Shown piece after piece: positions 23,451 to 29,335 of a stretch of DNA of 29,335 nt (position 1 is its first letter; every line of letters starts with the position of its first letter). Location of the stretch: assembly GCA_022573485.1 (NCBI GenBank), contig JACZTW010000008.1:1-29335 (forward strand). The letters are read 5' to 3'. The notes under the pieces were generated by a model, which was given only the letters and a program-made list of their open reading frames with translations, was not told the origin of the DNA and searched no databases. Made by a program: the position numbers and the translations under genes. The stretch is from Planctomycetota bacterium. Lineage in GTDB: Bacteria > Planctomycetota > Phycisphaerae > UBA1845 > CAIVHJ01.

Positions 23451-23915
23451 ATGATTTCACAGACCGCTGAGTACGCATTGAGGGCCATGGTGGCCATTGC
23501 TCAAAACAGTGGGGACGCTGTGGTGACTCCGATGATCGCGGAGATTACGAAGGTGCCGCCCGGCTATTTGTCAAAAGTCCTCCAGACCTTGCGTAAAGCG
23601 GGCTTGGTCGAGTCCAGGCGCGGGCTGGGCGGAGGGTTCATCCTCGCCAAGCCGGCTGAGGAGGTGACGCTTCTTGAGGTCGTTAATGCAGTGGCCCCGA
23701 TCAAACGGATCGACCGCTGTCCCTTGGGGATTGATTCGCACGGAACGAATCTTTGCCCGTTGCACAAGCGACTTGACGAATCCGCCGAGTTGGTGGAGCA
23801 GTCGTTCGCCTCGATAACGATCGCCGAGCTTCTCTCCGAGCCGGGGCGGAACGCGCCACTCTGTCAGCCCGCTAAACCATTCGGCCAAGGTGCTTCACTC
23901 AAAAGAAAAACTTAA
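23451..23915 (+). CDS. Rrf2-family transcriptional regulator (NsrR-like), divergent from norB
   Basis: 154 residues. N-terminal winged helix MISQTAEYALRAMVAIAQ, MIAEITKVPPGYLSKVLQTLRKAGLVESRRGLGGGFILA, then a helix and a cysteine segment. NsrR and IscR hold an Fe-S cluster with three cysteines; NsrR uses a C-x5-C-x5-C pattern. Here Cys90 and Cys102 keep the outer spacing, but position 96 is Ser and 97 is His (CPLGIDSHGTNLCPLH). A cluster with a His or other fourth ligand, or a cluster-free sensor, are both possible. Divergent placement and shared operator suggest NO-responsive control of norB. GGAA precedes ATG 23451 by 8 bases. The C-terminal tail is Lys- and Pro-rich. Confidence 0.9.
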   Translation: MISQTAEYALRAMVAIAQNSGDAVVTPMIAEITKVPPGYLSKVLQTLRKAGLVESRRGLGGGFILAKPAEEVTLLEVVNAVAPIKRIDRCPLGIDSHGTNLCPLHKRLDESAELVEQSFASITIAELLSEPGRNAPLCQPAKPFGQGASLKRKT

Positions 23916-23955
23916 TCAAGACAAAAACGTGTGCGAGAAGCGCCTTTTCGGGTTG

Positions 23956-24091
23956 GGTGCCTCACCTTGTTCACCCGCCCGCGGCAGGCGTCGCGGCGGG
24001 GGAGACGAATTTCGACGGATTCAGTTCGCAGCGCTCGGCGTAGCGCATTCGAGTACCCCATCTCACCGGGTTGCTACTGAGATGGGCCACC
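23956..24091. repeat. 136-bp dispersed repeat, copy 3 (full length)
   Basis: Exactly as long as copy 1 and aligned to it without gaps. It begins GGTGCCTCACC and ends GAGATGGGCCACC. The right portion can fold: CCCATCTC (24057-24064) pairs with GAGATGGG (24079-24086) over a 14-base loop. It starts 41 bases after the regulator gene. Confidence 0.85.
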
Positions 24092-24615
24092 CTGCCAAGG
24101 AGGTCGCGACGCACGCCACTTCTGATCGCCTCACGCCTCCGGAGCCATAAGGCGCCCGGCAAGTAAACAGAGTAGGGAAGGGCGTGCGCCGAGTGTGCGC
24201 GCCCATTACGAACGGCGGCGTGATGGGCGCGGAAGCAGTGACGTGAAGAGTGGATCGTGAAGAGGGAAGTACAAAAAGTCCAAGAATCAAAACGTCCCAA
24301 GTCCAAACCAGAAAGAGGTGCGAACCACGCAAAAGCTCAGTGGCCGAACAAAGCCATTTCGCCGCAAGCTCAACGCGGCAAGCGAGAAAGGCCGGGTTTG
24401 ATGAGCATGATTGGCAATGGAAACCAGCGCTGCGGGAGAGATCGCTCCCGGCTTGACGGCTTGAGGCTCAGGGCCTACCGTCGGTCCGCAGTCGTCCGGC
24501 CTGGCGCGCTGGCGAGGGAGTGTCGCCCAGGCGGCAGGCGGGCCGCCCCGCGCCGCCCCGCGTTGGTCGAGCGGGGCCGGTGTTGCGGCACGTCTGTGTC
24601 TGTGGAGGTGAACCA
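24092..24615. other. 524-bp gap without a recognised gene
   Basis: Between repeat copy 3 and the serine hydrolase. It contains A-rich sequence around 24250-24310, a small hairpin without a T-run (CGGGAG 24433-24438 with CTCCCG 24445-24450), and a very GC-rich stretch near 24530-24570 with a doubled GCCGCCCCGC. Open frames here show no family resemblance and no good ribosome sites. No promoter of consensus quality was seen. Confidence 0.4.
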
Positions 24616-25836
24616 TTGTTGTCACCATTCTTTGTGTGTCTGACTGCTGCGATCCTGACCTGCCCTGGCGTGGCCGCTTCGGGATTCGAGACGCCTCCCA
24701 ATCAAGCCGCCGCCAGAGCGGCGCTCGACGCGGCGGCGCTGGTGGCGCTTGTTGAGCAAGGCCGGAGTTCGCATTCTGACGCGCTGGTCGTGTTTCATCG
24801 CGGCCGGCTGGCTGGCGAATGGTACTTCGACAAGCCCCGGCGGAAGATCGAGGCCATGTCGGTGACCAAATCCATCGTCAACCTCATCGTCGGCCGGCTG
24901 ATCTCGACGGGCGTCATCAAGTCTCTCGACACGCCTGTGGGCAGCTACTTCCCTGAATGGAATCAAGGGCTCAAGAAAGACATCACCCTCCGGCACCTGC
25001 TCGACCAGACATCGGGTCTGCAAAACGTGCCCCGGGCCGACCTGGAGATCTACCCCAGCCCAGACGTGGTCAAACTCGCGTTGGCGGCGGAGCTGTCCCA
25101 CCCGCCGGGCGCCAAGTGGAGTTACAACAATAAGGCTGTCAATCTCATCGCCGGCGTGATCGAGCGCGCCGCAGGCAAGAAGATGGATGTCCTGTTTCGT
25201 GAGGATCTTTGCAAGGCCATGGGCATTACAGATACAAGCTGGGATCAGGACGCGGCCGGCAACCCCTATTGCATGGCAGGGCTTAAGATTCACGCGAAGG
25301 ATCTGGCCAAATTCGGCGTGCTGGTCGTCAATCGCGGCGCATGGAATGGCAAACGGCTGATCGCCGAGCAATGGTTCGCCGATTCGCTCAAGCCGGCTAC
25401 ACCGCTGCGCCGGAATTACGGGTTGCTGTGGTGGCTGATCTATGACCGGACGACGTACATCGTCGATGACGCCAAGATTGATGAACTGCGCGCCGCCGGC
25501 GTGGCCGCCGACTTCATCGAGCGCGCCACAGCCCTCAAAGGCAAGTATGTGACGGATGACGAGTATATCGCGGCCCTTCAGCGGGCGTTCGGTGCCGACT
25601 ATATGACGCCGCTCCGCGAGGCGCTGGCGCCGCACTCGATTGCGCTGTCGTCCAAGGAATACGAAGACCTCGTGGGCTTCCGCGCGGAAGGCCGACTGGG
25701 CCAGTACATCGTGATCTATCCCGACGTCGAACTGGTTGCGGTTCGCATGATCGAGTGGTCCAAGGCGTACAATCCAGCCACCGATCGCTTCGAGGACTTC
25801 CCCCGGCTGGTTCGAAATCTGGTGCGTTCGCACTGA
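24616..25836 (+). CDS. Exported serine hydrolase of the class C beta-lactamase family
   Basis: Beta-lactamase/penicillin-binding-protein-like hydrolase, probably a peptidase or esterase. The start is set at TTG 24616: GGAGGTGA lies 5 bases upstream and the product then opens with a signal peptide (LSPFFVCLTAAILTCPGVAAS). The frame is open to GTG 24520 but that part is low-complexity. 406 residues. Catalytic Ser-x-x-Lys is SVTK in EAMSVTKSIVNLIVGRL; the Tyr-x-Asn motif is YNN in GAKWSYNNKAVNLIAGVIE; TLRHLLDQTSGL is the usual segment between them. Near the C-terminus FRAEGRLGQYIVIYP takes the place of the third (H/K)xG motif. YGLLWWLIYD is typical of this group. An insertion of about 60 residues (485-style helical DDAKIDELRAAGVAADF region) precedes the third motif. 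Substrate unknown. Confidence 0.88.
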   Translation: MLSPFFVCLTAAILTCPGVAASGFETPPNQAAARAALDAAALVALVEQGRSSHSDALVVFHRGRLAGEWYFDKPRRKIEAMSVTKSIVNLIVGRLISTGVIKSLDTPVGSYFPEWNQGLKKDITLRHLLDQTSGLQNVPRADLEIYPSPDVVKLALAAELSHPPGAKWSYNNKAVNLIAGVIERAAGKKMDVLFREDLCKAMGITDTSWDQDAAGNPYCMAGLKIHAKDLAKFGVLVVNRGAWNGKRLIAEQWFADSLKPATPLRRNYGLLWWLIYDRTTYIVDDAKIDELRAAGVAADFIERATALKGKYVTDDEYIAALQRAFGADYMTPLREALAPHSIALSSKEYEDLVGFRAEGRLGQYIVIYPDVELVAVRMIEWSKAYNPATDRFEDFPRLVRNLVRSH

Positions 25837-25892
25837 AAGGAGTTTCGGGAATGCGGGTGCCCGTGCCGTCAGCCCGTGAACGTCGCCGCTCC

Positions 25893-26576
25893 CTACTTCG
25901 TTCGGGCCTTGAGTTGGGCTACATAGAGATCGGCATCGCGCGTGGGGATGGGAATGCGGTATTTGCCGACGCACTTCATGACGATCTCTGTGGCCTGTGT
26001 GAGGTTGATGCGGTGGCCGACCGAGACATAGACCGGCTTGCAACCGCGCTTGGTGCGCAGGACGTTGCCGACGTGCTCGCCGTCGATCGTGAGCGGTGCG
26101 CTGCTTCCGGGCTTCTGCCCCGGCGTGCGGTGCCGGCCGATCAGCCGCGACTTGGCGCAGCCGATCGACGGGCGATCGAGGAGCAGCCCCATATGAGAGG
26201 CAATGCCGCAGCGGCGCGGGTGTGCGATTCCCTGACCGTCGAATATGAGCAAATCGGGCAATTCGTCGAGCTTCTCGATCGCCGCCAGAAGCAGCGGCGC
26301 CTCGCGGAAGCTCAACAAGCCGGGCACATACGGGAAAGTCACCTTGCTCCGCCGGCCGACGCGCCGGATGACTTCAAGTTCGGGATACCGATACACGACC
26401 ACACCTGCAAAACCATAGCGCCCGGTTTTATCGAAGGCGCAATCGGCTCCGGCGATGGTCTTGATTTGGTTCGGGCGAAGCGTGCCGGATGTGCGAATCT
26501 TCTTTCGCAGTTGCTGTTGCAGCGCGATTGCTTCAGAGGGAATCAAAGTCCAGGAATGCTCGATCCCTGTGCCCAT
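25893..26576 (-). CDS. nfi: Endonuclease V (deoxyinosine 3' endonuclease)
   Basis: Repair nuclease that cuts the second phosphodiester bond 3' to deoxyinosine. 227 residues from ATG 26576, a little longer than E. coli Nfi; a GTG at 26585 overlapping the previous stop (GTGA) is an alternative. All catalytic landmarks are visible: Asp45 in IAGADCAFD, the Tyr wedge in PYVPGLLSFREAP (Tyr83, Glu92), DGQGIAHPRRCGIASHMG with Asp113 and His119, and GCAKSRLIG with Lys142. The gene is the last of a minus-strand run behind the nucleotidyltransferase, with almost no spacing. Confidence 0.94.
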   Translation of the reverse strand: MGTGIEHSWTLIPSEAIALQQQLRKKIRTSGTLRPNQIKTIAGADCAFDKTGRYGFAGVVVYRYPELEVIRRVGRRSKVTFPYVPGLLSFREAPLLLAAIEKLDELPDLLIFDGQGIAHPRRCGIASHMGLLLDRPSIGCAKSRLIGRHRTPGQKPGSSAPLTIDGEHVGNVLRTKRGCKPVYVSVGHRINLTQATEIVMKCVGKYRIPIPTRDADLYVAQLKARTK

Positions 26577-26581
26577 GAATG

Positions 26582-27067
26582 TCACTCTTGTTGTTTGTGC
26601 CGCTCAAGGAGGGCCTTCAGTTCGGCAACCGCTTGTCGATCCTTGGGCCGGGATATGGTGGCCTTTGCTCGAATCAAGGCATCCAGATTCAAGACGCGTA
26701 ATGCCAGGCCGCCGAGATCAACTGCCGTGGAGTCAAGACGCACTTGCTCGTACGATCCGACATTGTCGATGGTGGAGAGAACGTCGAGCTGCCCGAGGTC
26801 AGATTGAATATACAAGTTCTTGAAAGTTGCGAGTGTTTCGGGGTCATTTGGCAATGGAGGTCGGTGTGTCGGCATACGGTGTCGAGGGTTGCTGTCTTGC
26901 AGCGCTGCCAGCAGTCGGGAGAGATTCTCGGTGGTAAACGGGGCGCAAATGTCCAGATCTTCGGTGACGATGCTCGATCCGTGTATTATCCCGGCCATTC
27001 CTCCCACAACGACAAACTCGACCTGGTGATCATGAAGGCGCCGGAGGATGACGTGGATCGTATCCAT
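26582..27067 (-). CDS. Minimal nucleotidyltransferase-fold protein
   Basis: 161 residues from ATG 27067; a longer start at 27139 would overlap the small ORF more deeply. The N-terminus has the nucleotidyltransferase pattern VVVGGMAGIIHGSSIVTEDLDI: the GG-containing loop and the paired acidic residues of a DNA-polymerase-beta-like fold, as in AbiEii and MNT-type proteins. A third acidic strand is plausible at QLDVLSTIDN. It lacks any long C-terminal domain. It overlaps the upstream 73-residue ORF by 38 bases, so the two are coupled. Related two-gene sets are often annotated as toxin-antitoxin-like, but the activity of this one is not determined by sequence. Confidence 0.75.
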   Translation of the reverse strand: MDTIHVILRRLHDHQVEFVVVGGMAGIIHGSSIVTEDLDICAPFTTENLSRLLAALQDSNPRHRMPTHRPPLPNDPETLATFKNLYIQSDLGQLDVLSTIDNVGSYEQVRLDSTAVDLGGLALRVLNLDALIRAKATISRPKDRQAVAELKALLERHKQQE

Positions 27068-27251
27068 AGAGCTTCGTGCCTGCCCGGCGGAGTGCGAAAA
27101 CGAGTTGCCGGGCCTGTTCATGGCGCTCGAGGCGCTCACTCGGCGTCAGCGCCAGCAAGCATTCCAATTGGCTCATATCGATACCATAATCCGCCGCGGC
27201 CTGCCAATAAGGGCCTGCGGGAGTTGTGTTGTGATGACTCGTGGTACTCAT
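27030..27251 (-). CDS. Small partner protein of the nucleotidyltransferase
   Basis: 73 residues from ATG 27251, unrecognised as a named family. Its centre (MSQLECLLALTPSERLERHEQARQLVFALRRAG) is a charged amphipathic helix pair of the type repeatedly found in front of minimal nucleotidyltransferases in environmental genomes; I rely on memory for that. No signal or membrane segment. The true start could be an internal ATG before DMSQ. It lies 38 bases after the exported helical protein gene and overlaps the nucleotidyltransferase start. Confidence 0.6.
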   Translation of the reverse strand: MSTTSHHNTTPAGPYWQAAADYGIDMSQLECLLALTPSERLERHEQARQLVFALRRAGTKLYGYDPRHPPAPS

Positions 27252-27289
27252 ACTTTCATTCGACCTATCTGCCGATCGGCCGATTCGGT

Positions 27290-28300
27290 TCAACTGTTGC
27301 CGGGCGGCTCGGCCTGTGCGGGAAGTTCGGCCTTGGAGCGCTGGGCTTCGGTCGGGATCTGTTCCAGCCGACTCTTCAGTTCCGCAAAGAGTTCGTTCAG
27401 CGGTTGCATCAACTCAGCCTGGTCATCGATGATGCTCTTGCGCCGCTCTTTGGTAGCCTGCGTGATCTCGTTCGTGGCGGCCTGGAGTTCGTCCGCGTGG
27501 GCCTTCGAGTATTGTTCGGCGCGGGCCTTCACATCGGCGAGCACGCTGCCCGCAGCCAGCTTCTGGGCGTCGTCCAGGTTGAACTGGGCCACAAACTGCG
27601 TCACGTACGCGTCCCATGCGTCAACCGTTACGGCGAGAAGTTCCGGCGAGGGAAGGATTTGATCGGCTTGCTTCTGCTCGCGCTTCCGTTCGTAGCGTCG
27701 CCGTCGCTCCTGGCGGCTCAGGCGCCTTCCAGCCCAAGCCGTCTCGCTGAGTTCGCCGCGCTCCATCTTCTCGAGTTCGAGCTTGAACCACTTCAGGCCT
27801 CCGTCAAACTGCGCCGCGAGCTTGCGGAACTTATCGAGTTGCTCGGGCGTGAGCATTTTGGCGATTTCCTGGTTGCTCTCGGCCATTTTCTCGACGAGCA
27901 AATCATGTACCTTCAGAGCTTTTCGCGCCCAGACCTGTGCCTCCTCAGCCGACGGCAGGTCCGGGTCCCATTGAGCCTGGAGCATGCGATCGACCACCGG
28001 CGCGACCTCGGCGCGGTGCTTGGCAAAGAAGGGCATCCACACTTCCTCGGCCCGCTGCGACAGTTGCCGCGTCTGTTCGTCATCCATCTTCAAATTGCGG
28101 GCCAATTCGTAGGCTGTCCGCTTGAGCATGGCCCTGACCATGCCGTCGCTGAGCAGATAGCCCGGCCGGCCCTGCGCCGTGGATGCCTGTGGCGCCTCGC
28201 TGTTGTCGGGCGGGTTGGGCTCCTGAATAGCACCGCTGAGTTCAACAGAGGTCGTCGCCCAAGTGAGCGCGAGCAAAAGGAAGAGGTATCGATGGGTCAT
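27290..28300 (-). CDS. Exported helical protein of unknown function
   Basis: 336 residues with a clear signal peptide (HRYLFLLLALTWATTSVELSGA). The mature protein is nearly all charged alpha helix: KMDDEQTRQLSQRAEEVW, MLTPEQLDKFRKLAAQFDGGLKWF, a very basic RRLSRQERRRRYERKREQKQ stretch, and a coiled-coil-like C-terminal third with repeated Gln, Glu and Lys. The LTPEQLDKF phrase recalls Spy/CpxP-like periplasmic helical proteins, but the length and basic segment do not fit them well. No cysteines. Upstream is a 120-base gap to the glycosyltransferase. Confidence 0.7.
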   Translation of the reverse strand: MTHRYLFLLLALTWATTSVELSGAIQEPNPPDNSEAPQASTAQGRPGYLLSDGMVRAMLKRTAYELARNLKMDDEQTRQLSQRAEEVWMPFFAKHRAEVAPVVDRMLQAQWDPDLPSAEEAQVWARKALKVHDLLVEKMAESNQEIAKMLTPEQLDKFRKLAAQFDGGLKWFKLELEKMERGELSETAWAGRRLSRQERRRRYERKREQKQADQILPSPELLAVTVDAWDAYVTQFVAQFNLDDAQKLAAGSVLADVKARAEQYSKAHADELQAATNEITQATKERRKSIIDDQAELMQPLNELFAELKSRLEQIPTEAQRSKAELPAQAEPPGNS

Positions 28301-28420
28301 AATCGTGGTCCTATACGCGGATTCGCACGGGTCACTGGATTATACGGCAATTCTCGGCCAAGGTGGCGGAAACACTTTACGATTCATGCCGCTGCGGGTG
28401 TCTACTGCGATTCGAGACGG

Positions 28421-29335
28421 CTATTGCTCCGGAGTAAGGTCGCCGGGGGGTTCGAAATCGAAGCGGCCATGCCAACGATATACAGGCAGATCGGTCTTGG
28501 CACACAGTTCCAGTTCAGTGATCCGTGCGTGGATCGGGGAGGAATTGCTCACCACGATGGCGTTTGCGTCGAGCCGGAGGCCCCGCGCCCGATCGACGAT
28601 CGGGATTCCGCGGTATCGGCGATCGTCGCCGGCGAAACGGTCATCCATAATCGCCACAATTTGAAGGCCCGACATCGTGGCGGCGCGGTAGTACGGGAAG
28701 ATATTCTTGCCCAGGTCCGCGAGGAGTATGCGCGCGCAGCGCTGCGCGGCGAGCCGGGCCATCGCCGACTCAATCAAGTCGATCCCGAAGATGTGCCGGG
28801 TTGTCTTATCCCGGAGGCGCAATTGCGGCCTGGTCCATCTCCGGTAATACCCGCGGGCCAGTCCCAGCACGCAGCCGTCCTGGAATTCGCGATCTGCATC
28901 GGCCAGCCGGGCGAGCCAGCCGTAGCGCTGCCGCCAATCGCGGAGGTACTCGCGGTGCCACGGAGCAGGCAGGTACGTGGCCGCCAAAGCAAGATTGTTG
29001 CGCGCGTCATAGAAAACTTTCTGTCGCCCGCTGCGGGCGGCGGGACTCTTCAAGTGCATGACGTGCAGGTTGTCAAACGTCCGCACGGAGTATCCGGCCT
29101 GGATCAGGCGGAAGCTGAGATCATACTCTTCAGCCTGCATGAAGTACGACACATCCAGCCCGCCGACCGCGTTGAGTACGGCGCGCCGGAAGCCGACGCC
29201 GCAGCCGACGAACACATTCGGCAGGGCGGAGCATTCCCGCATCCCGTCCGGCAGGCGCACCACAAACCCCGCGGCGCCGAGCGATGGGTCCTGCTCGAAA
29301 TGTCGGACCATGTTTCGGATTGAGCCGGCGAGCGG
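28421..29335 (-). CDS. Family 2 glycosyltransferase with C-terminal Rossmann-like domain (5' end outside window)
   Basis: The frame is open through the right edge, so the N-terminal nucleotide-sugar half is missing. The visible part starts in the acceptor half: FVGCGVGFRRAVLNAVGGLDVSYFMQAEEYDLSFRLIQAGY holds the QAEEYD acidic cluster corresponding to the catalytic ED motif of family 2, followed by the usual HLKSPAARSGRQKVFYDARNNL segment. After about 200 residues a second domain begins: ARILLADLGKNIFPYYRAA, LQIVAIMDDRFAGDDRRYRGIPIVD, AIVVSNSSPIHA. It resembles the NAD-binding-like modules found in some sugar-modifying proteins. Role: cell-surface polysaccharide synthesis, substrate unknown. 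Confidence 0.85.
   Translation of the reverse strand, partial: PLAGSIRNMVRHFEQDPSLGAAGFVVRLPDGMRECSALPNVFVGCGVGFRRAVLNAVGGLDVSYFMQAEEYDLSFRLIQAGYSVRTFDNLHVMHLKSPAARSGRQKVFYDARNNLALAATYLPAPWHREYLRDWRQRYGWLARLADADREFQDGCVLGLARGYYRRWTRPQLRLRDKTTRHIFGIDLIESAMARLAAQRCARILLADLGKNIFPYYRAATMSGLQIVAIMDDRFAGDDRRYRGIPIVDRARGLRLDANAIVVSNSSPIHARITELELCAKTDLPVYRWHGRFDFEPPGDLTPEQ

Noticed and set aside
24433..24450. Possible intrinsic terminator hairpin
   Set aside because: Six-base stem with no following T-run and no gene ending nearby on either strand.
25809..25819. T-loop-like GGTTCGAAATC, also at 28449-28459
   Set aside because: Both lie inside well-supported coding genes and have no surrounding tRNA cloverleaf.
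24622..26043. A 473-codon minus-strand open frame
   Set aside because: Antisense to the serine hydrolase, whose catalytic motifs, signal peptide and ribosome site are clear; the antisense product has no recognisable features.
26744..29323. An 859-codon open frame on the plus strand
   Set aside because: It runs antisense to four well-supported minus-strand genes (nucleotidyltransferase, small partner, exported protein, glycosyltransferase) and its translation shows no family motifs; it is a by-product of high GC third positions.
1..29335. CRISPR arrays, rRNA or tRNA genes, integrase or transposase genes
   Set aside because: Looked for on both strands and not seen; the repeats present are dispersed or inverted, not regularly spaced.

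Overview
This is a compact, moderately GC-rich bacterial chromosome segment, most likely from a member of the Planctomycetota or a close relative. That assignment is an inference. It rests on gene content: a tandem-domain 6-pyruvoyl-tetrahydropterin synthase, a VKOR-DsbA fusion, planctomycete-like AlkP, ankyrin and secreted proteins, and a dnaA-dnaN-DUF721-gyrB core lacking recF. No rRNA, tRNA or CRISPR array was recognised.

Layout. 1-1550: 3' end of a duplicated-domain PTPS gene, then a C-terminal scrap of a Type ISP restriction-modification enzyme coupled to a 64-aa acidic ORF. 1552-7675: class III aminotransferase and thyX (minus strand), an AlkP-superfamily enzyme (plus), then a convergent minus-strand pair encoding a four-helix membrane protein and a VKOR-DsbA disulfide-forming enzyme. 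8031-13805: replication core dnaA, dnaN, dciA (DUF721) and gyrB, probably near oriC. A 156-bp inverted-repeat element follows. 14022-18123: S41 (CtpA-like) protease, tsaD and larB, coupled by short overlaps, then nnrD. 18151-19432: cupredoxin and a Tat-exported ankyrin protein.

19582-24091 looks like an accessory region. Two regulated cassettes sit among three same-orientation copies of a dispersed repeat; two copies are exactly 136 bp and the middle one is truncated. Cassette A is merR-family regulator, small Cys-rich exported protein, and MerC-like four-helix membrane protein, expressed from a promoter with the 20-bp spacer and dyad typical of MerR control. Cassette B is a quinol-type nitric oxide reductase (norB) divergent from an Rrf2-family regulator, with overlapping promoters and a 16-bp palindrome. 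Each repeat copy lies at the 3' end of a transcription unit, and copy 1 supplies the stop codon of the MerC-like gene.

24616-29335: an exported class C beta-lactamase-like serine hydrolase, then minus-strand genes for endonuclease V, a minimal nucleotidyltransferase overlapped by a small partner ORF, an exported helical protein, and a truncated family-2 glycosyltransferase with an extra C-terminal domain.

The strongest candidates for something undescribed are Cassette A (a metal sensor driving a twin four-cysteine-repeat exported protein and a CxxC membrane protein) and the 136-bp repeat family that punctuates the accessory cassettes.
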